Assembly: GCF_003626695.1 (NCBI RefSeq)
Contig: NZ_RBAH01000023.1
Span: 1-64,000 of the forward strand
Origin: Paenibacillus ginsengarvi
GTDB taxonomy: Bacteria > Bacillota > Bacilli > Paenibacillales > NBRC-103111
Reading direction: 5' to 3'
DNA length: 64,000 nt
The notes beneath the pieces are model-generated. The model made no database searches. It had not been told where the DNA came from and saw nothing but the letters and a program-made list of their open reading frames with translations. Position numbers and translations under genes: made by a program. Positions 33,869 through 42,162 of this stretch are shown here, one piece after another (within the stretch, counting starts at the first letter, position 1; every line of letters starts with the position of its first letter).

Positions 33869-35182
33869 TCATACACTGGAAAGATGTTTAGCAAGCGACA
33901 TAGCCGCGACATAGCCGGAGCTCCAGGCCCACTGCAGGTTATAGCCGCCACAATCTCCATCTACATCCATCACTTCGCCAGCCAAATAGAGCCCCGGTAC
34001 TAGCTTGGATTCAAGCGTTCCTTCTTTAAGCTCCACCGTATCGATGCCGCCGGCTGTCGTTTGCGCATTCGTGAAGCTGTTCGTATCAGTCACTTTAAAT
34101 TCCCAATGCTTCAATATTCGATAAAATTTTTTCTTCGTCTTCCACGATAGATCTTGGCAAAGGAGATGTGGCTGCTGATCTATTTCTGCCTCCTTCAGGA
34201 GTACAGGAACTAGCTTCTTGTTTAAGATACCGATAAAGGAGTCCGCAACGGTCCGGTGTCCGAAGATCCCCCAGTGCATATCCAGAAATTCGACAACCTC
34301 CTCCTCCGTGCGGCCCGGCATCAAATCAACCGACAATGTTACAGCTTCTCCGCTTCCGAGATGATAGGCAGCCTTCCGACTTAGCTGGAGAATCGGCGGA
34401 CCGGAGATGCCGTAGTCCGTAAAAAGAATTTCACCATATTCACTTCGGATGACTTCACCTCTGACGATGATATGGCCCAGTCCCTCGAATTTGATGCCGG
34501 ACAATTCCTTCAAATACGGATAGTCCAGCTTCAGCTGCACAATCCCCGGCACAGGGCTGATCAGGGTGTGTCCCAGACGCTCTGCAAGAACATAACCAGA
34601 ACCGTCCGTCCCCGTTTTCGGAGCGGTAAGGCCACCCGTGCATAGAAATAGGTATTCGCTGGTATAAACCACCTGCTCCTCTGATTCTGTCCGGCATTTA
34701 ATCGTAAAGCGCGGATGGTTCGGTGAAAAGATAACATCCACCACTTTGTTTTTGAAGTATACCGGAACATTCCGATCCTCTAACGCAAGCTGAAAAATAT
34801 CCAGCACCGATGCAGCCTGCAGCGACATCGGATACATCCGGCCATCCTCCAAACTGATCAGTGGAAGCCCGAGCGTAGAGAAGAGATCGATAGTTTGACG
34901 GACGCCAAATTGTTGCAGCACAGGCAGCGGGAATCCAGTTTGATTACTATGATATTTACGCGATAGAGCGACCGCTTCATCCGTCCCCATTGCCGTCGAT
35001 TCGTTCGTAATGTTGCAGCGTCCATTGCCCGTCGTTAATACCTTTTTTCCAATCCGGTCGTTGCCTTCAATGATTGCAGCATCAATACCCAAGTCCCGTG
35101 CAGTAACCGCAGCCATTAGACCGGCACCGCCTGCACCGATAATGATCAGCTGGTGATGCTTAGAAGTTTGGTTCTTATTCAT
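33869..35182 (-). CDS. BaiN/YhiN-type NAD(P)/FAD-dependent oxidoreductase, copy 1
   Basis: 437-residue HI0933-like flavoprotein. The FAD-binding start is LIIIGAGGAGLMAAVTARDLG; the family signatures are KVLTTGNGRCNITN, FLCTGGLTAPKTGTDG and, at the C-terminus, GLYLAGEVMDVDGDCGGYNLQWAW. Roles of this family include reduction of unsaturated ring systems; the true substrate is unknown. It is a tandem copy of the next gene upstream, 28 bases away, with most residues identical. A weak AAGGG lies before its ATG, so it may be translated less than copy 2. Confidence 0.9.
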   Translation of the reverse strand: MNKNQTSKHHQLIIIGAGGAGLMAAVTARDLGIDAAIIEGNDRIGKKVLTTGNGRCNITNESTAMGTDEAVALSRKYHSNQTGFPLPVLQQFGVRQTIDLFSTLGLPLISLEDGRMYPMSLQAASVLDIFQLALEDRNVPVYFKNKVVDVIFSPNHPRFTIKCRTESEEQVVYTSEYLFLCTGGLTAPKTGTDGSGYVLAERLGHTLISPVPGIVQLKLDYPYLKELSGIKFEGLGHIIVRGEVIRSEYGEILFTDYGISGPPILQLSRKAAYHLGSGEAVTLSVDLMPGRTEEEVVEFLDMHWGIFGHRTVADSFIGILNKKLVPVLLKEAEIDQQPHLLCQDLSWKTKKKFYRILKHWEFKVTDTNSFTNAQTTAGGIDTVELKEGTLESKLVPGLYLAGEVMDVDGDCGGYNLQWAWSSGYVAAMSLAKHLSSV

Positions 35183-35210
35183 TTGATCGATGCACCCTTT
35201 TGTTCAAGAT

Positions 35211-36533
35211 TCACTTGTTTTTCCCTTCTGAGATTTGTTTAGCAAGCGCCATCGCAGCCACATAGCCAGAGCTCCAGGCCCATTGCAAGTTATAGCCGCC
35301 AAAATCCCCGTCAACGTCCATCACCTCGCCGGCCAAATAAAGCCCAGGCACTAGCTTGGATTCCAGCGTTCCTTCGATTAGCTCCGTTGTATCGATGCCG
35401 CCGGCTGTCGTTTGCGCATTCGCAAAGCCATTGGTATCGGTCACTTTAAATTCCCAATGCTTCAAGATTCGATAAAATTTCTTCTTAATCTTCCACGATA
35501 AATCCTGACAAAGCAGGTGCGGCTGCTGGTCGATCCCTGCCTCCTTCAGCAATACAGGAACCAGCTTCTTGTGTAGGATACCGATAAAGGAATCCACAAT
35601 CGTCCGGTGTCCGAAGATCCCCCAGTGCATATCCAGAAATTCAACTAATTGTTCGTCCGTGCGGCCCGGCATCAAATCAACCGTTACGGTCACAGAATCA
35701 CCTTTCGCAAGATGATACGCAGCCTTCCGGCTTAACTGGAGAATAGGCGGACCGGATAAGCCGTATTCCGCGAAATGAATTTCACCAGATTCGCTGCGAA
35801 TGACTTCCCCGTTGACGGCGATATGGGCCTTGCCCTGCAATTTGATGCCGGACAGCGCCTTCAAATGCGGATACTGTACCTTCAATTGCACAATGGCCGG
35901 TACAGGGTCGAGCAAAGTATGCCCCAAACGCTCAGCAAGCTTATAACCAGAACCGTCTGTTCCCGTATTCGGAGCAGTAAGGCCACCGGCACATAGAAAC
36001 AAGTATTCGCTGGTGTAAACCACCTGCTCCTCTGTTTCCGTCTGGCATACTATTGTAAACCGCGGATGATCCGTTGAGACGATAACATCCACCACTTTGT
36101 TACCCAAGTATACTGGAACATCTCGATCCTCCAGCGCCAGCTGAAAAATATCCAGTACCGATGCAGCCTGCAGTGCCATCGGATACATCATGCCTTCCTT
36201 CAATCTTGTGAGCGGAAGCCCGAGCGCGAAGAAGAAATCTATGGTTTGACGGATGCCAAATTGCTGCAGTACCGGTAGCGGAAATCCAGCCTGAGTGCTG
36301 TGAAACTTGTGCGATAAGGCGACCGCTTCATCCATACCCGTTGCAGTAGATTCATTTGTAATATTACAGCGACCATCGCCTGTCATTAATATTTTCTTTC
36401 CAATTCGGTCGTTCCTCTCTAGAATCGCGGTGTCGATGCCGAGATCCTTCGCAGTTACGGCGGCCATGAGTCCTGCAGCGCCTGCACCGATAATAAACAA
36501 CTTGTGATGCATGGAAGTTTGATCCTCATTCAT
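35211..36533 (-). CDS. BaiN/YhiN-type NAD(P)/FAD-dependent oxidoreductase, copy 2
   Basis: 440 residues, first of the tandem pair. The FAD site is FIIGAGAAGLMAAVTAKDLG, followed by KILMTGDGRCNITN, where copy 1 has TGNGRC, and it ends GEVMDVDGDFGGYNLQWAW. Differences between copies are scattered rather than clustered, so the duplication is not brand new. Both keep all cofactor motifs. The flanking core repeats a and b suggest the pair was delivered as one module. Confidence 0.9.
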   Translation of the reverse strand: MNEDQTSMHHKLFIIGAGAAGLMAAVTAKDLGIDTAILERNDRIGKKILMTGDGRCNITNESTATGMDEAVALSHKFHSTQAGFPLPVLQQFGIRQTIDFFFALGLPLTRLKEGMMYPMALQAASVLDIFQLALEDRDVPVYLGNKVVDVIVSTDHPRFTIVCQTETEEQVVYTSEYLFLCAGGLTAPNTGTDGSGYKLAERLGHTLLDPVPAIVQLKVQYPHLKALSGIKLQGKAHIAVNGEVIRSESGEIHFAEYGLSGPPILQLSRKAAYHLAKGDSVTVTVDLMPGRTDEQLVEFLDMHWGIFGHRTIVDSFIGILHKKLVPVLLKEAGIDQQPHLLCQDLSWKIKKKFYRILKHWEFKVTDTNGFANAQTTAGGIDTTELIEGTLESKLVPGLYLAGEVMDVDGDFGGYNLQWAWSSGYVAAMALAKQISEGKNK

Positions 36534-36830
36534 GATTGGTCGATGCGTCCTTTGTCCAATGGATTTATTATAGGAAGTGTGAGTTATTTTTGAAAAGCAC
36601 CGAGGCGCTATATGACATTATAGCACAGGTGTAACCATCGCTTGCTATCGAGCCAAATGTAGCAAAAAATCGAAGCGTATTCCATAAGCTACTGGGTCTG
36701 TCCAATTGCCTGCCGAAGCATTAACCGATGAGGACACAGCCTTAGCGGTAGATTTCGATGCCATGATCGCTCCGCTTCATGCTCGGTTCGCGTGGACTGA
36801 ACCCTGTCCTACACGGAGCTCTCCCAAAAA
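36534..36830. other. Intergenic stretch without a supported gene
   Basis: I see no start with a ribosome site and no long frame on either strand. The stretch is of mixed composition and may be decayed coding DNA. Confidence 0.5.
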
Positions 36831-36831
36831 A

Positions 36832-36871
36832 AGAACCACTGACTGATTAACTCAGTCTAGCGGTTCTTTTT
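36832..36871. terminator. Bidirectional terminator beside core repeat b
   Basis: AAGAACC pairs with GGTTCTT and, inside, TGACTGA pairs with TCAGTCT; TTTTTC follows on plus and TTTTTTT on minus. It could serve the dual-ATPase operon, which ends at 36954. Confidence 0.8.
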
Positions 36872-36876
36872 CTTGT

Positions 36877-36909
36877 ATGGAGGCGAAGCGTGGCTTGGCA
36901 AATCCACAA
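36877..36909 (-). repeat. Core repeat b (TGGAGGCGA type), possible attachment scar
   Basis: ATGGAGGCGA, AGCGTGGCTTG, GCAAATCCACAA; same orientation and same adjacency to a terminator as repeat a. It is the left boundary of the ATPase/HEPN-like module. Confidence 0.6.
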
Positions 36910-36953
36910 TCCGCCGTAAGGTATTAAATATCTTTCTTTAAACTACTGCAACA

Positions 36954-39605
36954 TTAAATCTTACTTGTTCTTTTAATTTTAAAACCATCTAAATAGATGT
37001 ATGCAAATTTGTAATTCCCATCTTCCTTCTCGCTTATCACCCCAATTTTCTTTAAAATATCAAGCAAATCTTTTGTATCCCACTCTGTACTTCGATAAAC
37101 AGCATCAAACTCTGAATAAGAAAAAGTATCTGTAAATCGTTCAAATAACTCGAATGCACCCTTTAGCTTAACATATTCTTGTTTTAATGCATCGCATCTT
37201 TCTATGGATGCCTCTTTGAGGCCGATATTTAAGGACGCACTCCTGAGCAATCTATCTCTAGGTGGCAATTTATTACTAGAATGTTCATAAGTTAGTTCTT
37301 GGTCTTGTGCACCTTTGAGTAGCATGAACAGGCTTCGAGGGAAAGTGTTGCTCTCGGCGTCTGTTAAACGCTCATAAATCCAATTGACAACATATTGAGA
37401 TCTTGTACCGTCTCTTCTTATCCCCCATAATATTTGAAGAGACTCTTTTAAAGAATCTATGTCCATATAATCGATGTCATGTGGTATTGATTTATATTTA
37501 ATGACTATTTGCTTAAATTCATCAGAACCTAGCGAGATTTTCAGTGCCAATTTAAGAAAATCTTGCTGATTCCATTCTAATTTGATAGTTTTTCCCTTGA
37601 AATGGCTTTTATTGGTAAATCCAAGACTCTCCCATATGTCTTGTCTAATAAAGACTTTAAATTTGATATTCTTTATATGCCTACCATCTATAATTTGAAT
37701 TAGTTTAAATAGCCCTTCAACTGCTTCTTTCCCATAAACTTTTCTTTCTAAATCCTCATCTAACTTATCGTAATGAATCCAGATTTTCTCGTTTCTTTTT
37801 TGTAGTATGAGGTCTAATTCATTGATAAAGTCTTGAACTAGTTGTAAATGCATGGGATTTGCTATTATCTCATTAATAATATTTGTGTACTCAAATTTCC
37901 AGCCCATCGTGTCTTTCTGTGCGGGTTTCAATAATGTCTTCAGATTCGAAAATTTACCATTTCTCAAATTATTTAATTGATTGTTTTTTTGTAGTACTAC
38001 TAGTAAATAAGCCATCCAAATATTTTCCCAAGATGCTTTCCCTAAATTAACCATTTTCGCCCATTCATCAAACTCATTTATTGGACGAATAGAGAAGTCA
38101 CCATGCCCGGAGATAGAGACTGTATTATCTAGATCAATTCTCGTCATTGATTTTACTTTATCTAGGTGCTTCAACATCATTGAGTACAGTTTAGTTTTAC
38201 CAGTCCCCTTCTTCCCCGTTATAACAGATACATCTTCATCTAAAAACTTATCAAGATATACCGTTTTTTGAAAGAAAGTAGGATCTTCATCAATCTCTCC
38301 AAAACCCAAGTTTTCGTAAGGTAAAGATTTAACTATTCTCCATCTATCAGTACCAGCTAAAATTGAAACCAATCCACTATCCTTTATCTCCTCATCAATT
38401 AAGTTTGCTATAGGAGAATAGATATGATAAATCGTTGGCACTGGGTAATAATCAGCAACAGCAAGTTCTGAACTATAAAAGACTTTTAAAGGTTCACTAA
38501 GACTTAATTCATCTTCAGTAAAATCACTTAATTCTTCTTCATCAAAAATAGTATTCTTTATTTGACCCCACAATTCATCAACTTTCTTCTTACCTGATTT
38601 ATCATCATGAATGCGTGAAAATACTATATTATAATTTTTATAACCCACTTCTTTCATGGCACTTAGAAGTACTTTGGTACCATTAACATTTTCTGTATTT
38701 GGATAAACAAAAAATATTACTTTATCAGATAAATTTAATACAGAGAGTGCACCCCAGCCATTTATTCCAGTTCTCGAATCAATTAGAATGATATCAGGCT
38801 TAACTTGATTGTTTAAGTCTTCAATAAATTCTTCCCAATAGTTCGCATTACTATTTACGATGCTTTCTGCACGAAAACTATCAACTTTACTTAAATAATC
38901 AACATTTATATTACCAGCAGGCACAAAAAATAACCTTCCTGAGATGTCCTTAAAAGATACTTCTGAGAAAATATCAGTTATAGATACTTCATTTTCCATC
39001 CCATCTACTTTTGTAAGCCGTTCAAAGAGATAATCTATCACGCCAAATTTTGGTGCCTGAAACACTTTTGGGTCAAAAACATTAGACATTCCAGGAGCTT
39101 CAATATCCATATCGATAATTACCACTTTCTTACCTCGTGAAGCTAGTATGTAAGCCACATGGATAAGTGCCGCCGTTCTACCAACACCGCCTTTATATGA
39201 ATAAAAGCTAATTATTTTAGGATTACCTACATCAAATTGTACATCGTTTAATTGATTTATCTTTTGCTCATTCTTTAAAGATGAGGATAGTTCACCCCAA
39301 GACCTTAATTTATCACTTTTATCATCCGTCTTATCATCCGTTACTGGCTTTTGTATACCAGATTGATATGCCTCATCTACTGTCAGTAACTCAATATAAC
39401 CTTCATAATAAGGATAAACAAACTGGATTTTTTCTATTAATTTTTTGTGCTTATCTTCATACGACATATTTTCAAAGATATTGCTAACAATCAAAACATT
39501 AATAAGATTTAAGCTATTCACGCTTAATTCTACCCATTCAATCTCATTGTTCCTAATGAAAGACTCTTTTAATATATTCAACATATCCTTAATAGATTGT
39601 TCCAT
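36954..39605 (-). CDS. Dual-ATPase protein: KGGVGR-type ParA-like domain plus Sll1717-type P-loop domain
   Basis: 883 residues, AT-rich gene unlike the flanks. Residues 1-120 are an unassigned helical region. A ParA/MinD-like domain follows with deviant Walker A YKGGVGRTAA (Lys138-Thr144), VVIIDMDIEAPG (about 161-172) and DIILIDSRTG (about 271-280). The KGGVGR variant is known from conflict-system ATPases rather than from partition proteins. A second P-loop, GKKGTGKT (Gly464-Thr471), opens a STAND/Sll1717-like ATPase with Walker-B-like IWIHYDKLDE (608-617) and FKVFIRQDIWESL. The C-terminus (about 800-883) looks like a winged helix. The HEPN-like gene precedes it by eleven bases. Function as anti-phage sensor is inferred from architecture and location. 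Confidence 0.75.
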   Translation of the reverse strand: MEQSIKDMLNILKESFIRNNEIEWVELSVNSLNLINVLIVSNIFENMSYEDKHKKLIEKIQFVYPYYEGYIELLTVDEAYQSGIQKPVTDDKTDDKSDKLRSWGELSSSLKNEQKINQLNDVQFDVGNPKIISFYSYKGGVGRTAALIHVAYILASRGKKVVIIDMDIEAPGMSNVFDPKVFQAPKFGVIDYLFERLTKVDGMENEVSITDIFSEVSFKDISGRLFFVPAGNINVDYLSKVDSFRAESIVNSNANYWEEFIEDLNNQVKPDIILIDSRTGINGWGALSVLNLSDKVIFFVYPNTENVNGTKVLLSAMKEVGYKNYNIVFSRIHDDKSGKKKVDELWGQIKNTIFDEEELSDFTEDELSLSEPLKVFYSSELAVADYYPVPTIYHIYSPIANLIDEEIKDSGLVSILAGTDRWRIVKSLPYENLGFGEIDEDPTFFQKTVYLDKFLDEDVSVITGKKGTGKTKLYSMMLKHLDKVKSMTRIDLDNTVSISGHGDFSIRPINEFDEWAKMVNLGKASWENIWMAYLLVVLQKNNQLNNLRNGKFSNLKTLLKPAQKDTMGWKFEYTNIINEIIANPMHLQLVQDFINELDLILQKRNEKIWIHYDKLDEDLERKVYGKEAVEGLFKLIQIIDGRHIKNIKFKVFIRQDIWESLGFTNKSHFKGKTIKLEWNQQDFLKLALKISLGSDEFKQIVIKYKSIPHDIDYMDIDSLKESLQILWGIRRDGTRSQYVVNWIYERLTDAESNTFPRSLFMLLKGAQDQELTYEHSSNKLPPRDRLLRSASLNIGLKEASIERCDALKQEYVKLKGAFELFERFTDTFSYSEFDAVYRSTEWDTKDLLDILKKIGVISEKEDGNYKFAYIYLDGFKIKRTSKI

Positions 39606-39616
39606 TACGCTTCACC

Positions 39617-40072
39617 TCACATTGTTTTTAAGTTTTTGATTAACCATGCTCTAATAGCAGTATAGGCTTTTAACCAATCTTCATACTGTTGATTTGTAAT
39701 ATTTCCGCTATGATATCGCAGATCTATATATTCAATTCCATTAGGACGTTGTAAAACATTTAAAAAAGCTATGATGTTAGTATCTACTCTGTTGAACAAG
39801 GGTGTTATTAATTGGATCCCTTGAAACAGTCTATGTGAAGGATTTTGAATTATGTTTCTTCCACTACGCGGAATGTTACGTGTTGCAATCCACTCGGTAA
39901 TTCTGTTTCTTTGATTAATACCATAATACTTTACTATGATACTTTTGATTAAACATTCAATAATTACGCCTCCCAAATGCATTGCGGCAATTCTACGCAT
40001 TTGTTTAATTTGTGATAAGTCGATAGATCTCTCATGGTAAGCTCTATCAAACTTCTCAATGTCAACTGGCAA
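39617..40072 (-). CDS. Small HEPN-like protein, likely effector or partner of the dual ATPase
   Basis: 151 residues, mainly helical. The segment RRIAAMHLGGVIIECLIKSI (residues 26-45) resembles the helix of HEPN proteins (Ala-x-x-His-x-Gly-x-x-x-Glu-x-x-Leu-Lys), and R27-x4-H32 fits the R-x(4-6)-H ribonuclease motif, although its place in the first helices is not canonical. The C-terminal half ends with an amphipathic helix (QQYEDWLKAYTAIRAWLIKN). It is the first gene of a two-gene AT-rich operon. A HEPN RNase released by a STAND-type ATPase would be a usual abortive-infection design; that is inference. Confidence 0.5.
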   Translation of the reverse strand: MPVDIEKFDRAYHERSIDLSQIKQMRRIAAMHLGGVIIECLIKSIIVKYYGINQRNRITEWIATRNIPRSGRNIIQNPSHRLFQGIQLITPLFNRVDTNIIAFLNVLQRPNGIEYIDLRYHSGNITNQQYEDWLKAYTAIRAWLIKNLKTM

Positions 40073-40157
40073 AGATTTTCACCACCTATTAATATTTATT
40101 TTATAATTCAATACTCTAGCTTTATTTCCCTTCAATGTTTATCAACTAATAGCCAAA

Positions 40158-40187
40158 AGAGCTCAACCATTAATCTGGTTGAACTCT
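40158..40187. terminator. Hairpin with T-run beside core repeat c
   Basis: AGAGCTCAACCA, loop TTAATC, TGGTTGAACTCT, then TTTTG on plus and TTTTG on minus. It lies upstream of the HEPN-like gene, next to core c, so it probably does not serve that operon. Confidence 0.6.
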
Positions 40188-40202
40188 TTTGTGGATTTAC
40201 AA

Positions 40203-40214
40203 TATGGAGGCGAG
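40203..40214 (-). repeat. Core repeat c (TATGGAGGCGAG), possible attachment scar
   Basis: Shares TATGGAGGCGA with repeat b and ATGGAGGCGAG with repeat a; the further GGGTCTCGCTTCCCGCA is new and recalls the T-arm/acceptor end (…CCCCTCGCCTCCA) of an ssrA-like RNA. It is the right boundary of the ATPase/HEPN-like module. Confidence 0.5.
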
Positions 40215-40239
40215 GGGTCTCGCTTCCCGCAAAGTACAG

Positions 40240-40275
40240 AAAAAAACAGCCTCCCTCTGATGTCAGGGGGAGGCT
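40240..40275 (-). terminator. Terminator after the Y-family polymerase gene
   Basis: On the minus strand AGCCTCCCCCTGA, loop, TCAGAGGGAGGCT, then GTTTTTTTC. Confidence 0.85.
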
Positions 40276-40310
40276 TTAAAAGACTCGAATAGCCAGAACA
40301 AATCACAGTA

Positions 40311-41588
40311 TTATTTATTGTGCCCGCCAATCATCCCCGCCCTGCGCTGGGCTTGCCCGGCAGGACTCACCGATGAAGCCCGCATGATCGAGGCGTTGCC
40401 GAAACGGCTTTTGATCTCGTCGGTAGCCCGCTCGAGCGCCATTTTCTTTTCCCGGTCCGGAAATACGGTCATCTGGTACGTTTCGTCCGCCGTCAGCTCG
40501 CTCAACGTTACGCCAACTTTCCGGACCGGCTGCTCGTTCCAATGCTTGGCGAATATTTCGCAAACGACCTCGTACACTTCTTCCGTCAGGTTCGTGTTAT
40601 GCTGCATCTTCATTTGCCGGTGAAAGCCTGTCGGCTGATCGAAGTCCGCCCCCTGGCAGCCCGCCGAAACAACTTGCCCCATCAGCCCTTTCGAGCGGAC
40701 CCGCTGGCATACAAGCTCCGACAACTCCAGCAGCACCACCTTTATATCGTCGAGCTTTCGGTAGTCGAACGGCAGCGTCATCATATGGCCGATCGCTTTT
40801 TGTTGCGTCTCGAACGTAAAAGGCGATACGGGAGCCTGGTCATGGCCATTCGCAATTCGCCAGAGCACCTCGGCGTTTATGTCGCTGTTCCGGCCGAACT
40901 TCCGGCCGAGACGAGCCTTAAACTGCTCGAGCGGAATGCGCGCCAGCTCGCCGATCGTCGTAATGCCCATCTGGTTGAAATGCTGGGTCATGCGAGAGCC
41001 GACCATAAACATTTTGTTAATCGGAAGCTGCCACAGGGTATCGGCCAACTCTTCTTTTTTGAGCTCGTAAATGCCGGACTCATTCTTCTTCGCAAAGTTG
41101 TCGCAGGCCATTTTTGCAAGTATTTTATTTTCGCCGATCCCGACCCGGGTGCGGACTCTCGTCTCATTCCACACCTGGCTTTGAATAGCCCTTGCAATTT
41201 CTGTTGGATCGCCGTAAAGGGCCGTTGAGGCCGAAACGTCCACGAACTGTTCATCTATACTAAAAGGTTCTACCAGATCAGAAAAACGCTCGTATATCTC
41301 CGTAATCTGCAGGGAAACGTCGATGTACAACTGCATTCGCGGTTTGATAATCTCCAACTGCGGGCATTTGGCAAGCGATTCGCGGATTGTCTCAGCCGTC
41401 GTCACGCCGAACGACTTGGCAATCGGGCACGCGGCGAGTATGATACCCGATCTGCGCTCGGGATCACCGGCCACGACGACCGGTTTCCCTTCTAACTCGG
41501 GCCGATGCGCCTTTTCGACGCTGGCATAGAACGATTGGCAGTCCGCCAAAAACACAACCCTTGGTCTGCGGAAAGCACCATTCTTCAT
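40311..41588 (-). CDS. uvrX: Y-family DNA polymerase, UvrX-like
   Basis: 425-residue translesion polymerase. The palm starts VVFLADCQSFYASVEKA (catalytic Asp) and has EPFSIDEQFVDVS (catalytic Asp-Glu); RRSGIILAACPIAKSFGV is the fingers region. A helix-hairpin-helix (QMGITTIGELARIPLEQF) and little-finger domain follow. It belongs to the UvrX/YqjW group found on SPbeta and other mobile DNA. ATG at 41588 is preferred over GTG at 41597, since GGCGGG lies eight bases before it. It follows a small gene by five bases, and both sit behind a LexA box. Confidence 0.92.
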   Translation of the reverse strand: MKNGAFRRPRVVFLADCQSFYASVEKAHRPELEGKPVVVAGDPERRSGIILAACPIAKSFGVTTAETIRESLAKCPQLEIIKPRMQLYIDVSLQITEIYERFSDLVEPFSIDEQFVDVSASTALYGDPTEIARAIQSQVWNETRVRTRVGIGENKILAKMACDNFAKKNESGIYELKKEELADTLWQLPINKMFMVGSRMTQHFNQMGITTIGELARIPLEQFKARLGRKFGRNSDINAEVLWRIANGHDQAPVSPFTFETQQKAIGHMMTLPFDYRKLDDIKVVLLELSELVCQRVRSKGLMGQVVSAGCQGADFDQPTGFHRQMKMQHNTNLTEEVYEVVCEIFAKHWNEQPVRKVGVTLSELTADETYQMTVFPDREKKMALERATDEIKSRFGNASIMRASSVSPAGQAQRRAGMIGGHNK

Positions 41589-41593
41589 GCCCT

Positions 41594-42001
41594 TCACCCG
41601 CCATAGGTAGCCGAATCCGTATCCAGGTTTCCGAGGTAATAGTGCATGAGCAACTCGATCTCACCCTCGAAAGTTCCCCACCGCAGAGTAAGCGAACGGC
41701 GCACGCCGCCGACAACGAACCAACTGGTGAAGGAAACCGCATCCCGCCGTTCCTCGACAAGCTCTACCCCGCTCGCCCGAAGCACCCTGGTTAATTTGGC
41801 GATATCTCCGTTGATTCGGCGAACAAGCCGCTCGAGCATTGCCGCATATGGGCTGGGGTATTCATAAGTATTACGGCTCATGAAGTTCAGGTTGTCGCAT
41901 TCCAAATTAGCCCGGACAACAGGCAGGACCATGAGGTTACGGATCAATTGAAGGGTGCCCTGTGATATGCCGGTGTGATAAGCAACGTTTGGTGTGGACA
42001 T
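41594..42001 (-). CDS. Hypothetical protein upstream of uvrX, SOS-controlled
   Basis: 135 residues. In SPbeta-type loci a YolD protein occupies this place, but this sequence does not look like YolD. The N-terminal part is helical with PSPYAAMLERLVRRINGDIA; the C-terminal half alternates strands (VSFTSWFVVGGVRRSLTLRW) and ends in HYYLGNLD. ATG at 42001 follows GGAGGAGGAG. Its promoter carries a LexA operator, so it is probably co-induced with the polymerase. Function not known. Confidence 0.7.
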   Translation of the reverse strand: MSTPNVAYHTGISQGTLQLIRNLMVLPVVRANLECDNLNFMSRNTYEYPSPYAAMLERLVRRINGDIAKLTRVLRASGVELVEERRDAVSFTSWFVVGGVRRSLTLRWGTFEGEIELLMHYYLGNLDTDSATYGG

Positions 42002-42018
42002 TTCTCCTCCTCCAAATA

Positions 42019-42032
42019 GGAACATTTGTTCC
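42019..42032. promoter_or_regulatory. LexA (DinR) operator
   Basis: GGAACATTTGTTCC, a perfect palindrome fitting GAACnnnnGTTC of Firmicutes SOS boxes. It lies just downstream of the -10 box of the uvrX operon. A second half-site, CGAACATAG, is at 42042-42050. Confidence 0.88.
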
Positions 42033-42033
42033 T

Positions 42034-42062
42034 ATTTTATGCGAACATAGTGTGGAATGCAA
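42034..42062 (-). promoter_or_regulatory. SOS promoter of the uvrX operon
   Basis: TTGCAT (42057-42062), 17 bases, TAAAAT (42034-42039) on the minus strand, next to the LexA box. Confidence 0.65.
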
Positions 42063-42097
42063 CAAAAAAAGGGCAACGAGGATATCCCTCCTGCCCT
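42063..42097 (-). terminator. Insulating terminator upstream of the uvrX promoter
   Basis: On the minus strand AGGGCAGGAGG, GATAT, CCTCGTTGCCCT, then TTTTTTT. It would stop antisense transcription coming from the hicAB side. Confidence 0.65.
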
Positions 42098-42114
42098 GTA
42101 ATCCGAAAAAGTAT

Positions 42115-42143
42115 TTGTAATACGTGTTGATACGTGTTATAAT
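42115..42143 (+). promoter_or_regulatory. hicAB promoter with direct repeats
   Basis: TTGTAA (42115-42120), 17 bases, TATAAT (42138-42143). The spacer holds TACGTGTTGA followed by TACGTGTTAT, a ten-base direct repeat that could bind HicB. Confidence 0.75.
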
Positions 42144-42162
42144 ATATTTAGGAGGTGAGGGG

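Noticed and set aside
36534..36830. Transposase remnant between copy 2 of the flavoprotein and the terminator
   Set aside because: Short frames in all phases are closed by stops and none shows a recognisable transposase motif.
32862..40214. Insertion sequence with terminal repeats explaining the TGGAGGCGA copies
   Set aside because: Copies are direct, not inverted, and no transposase lies between them; attachment scars fit better.
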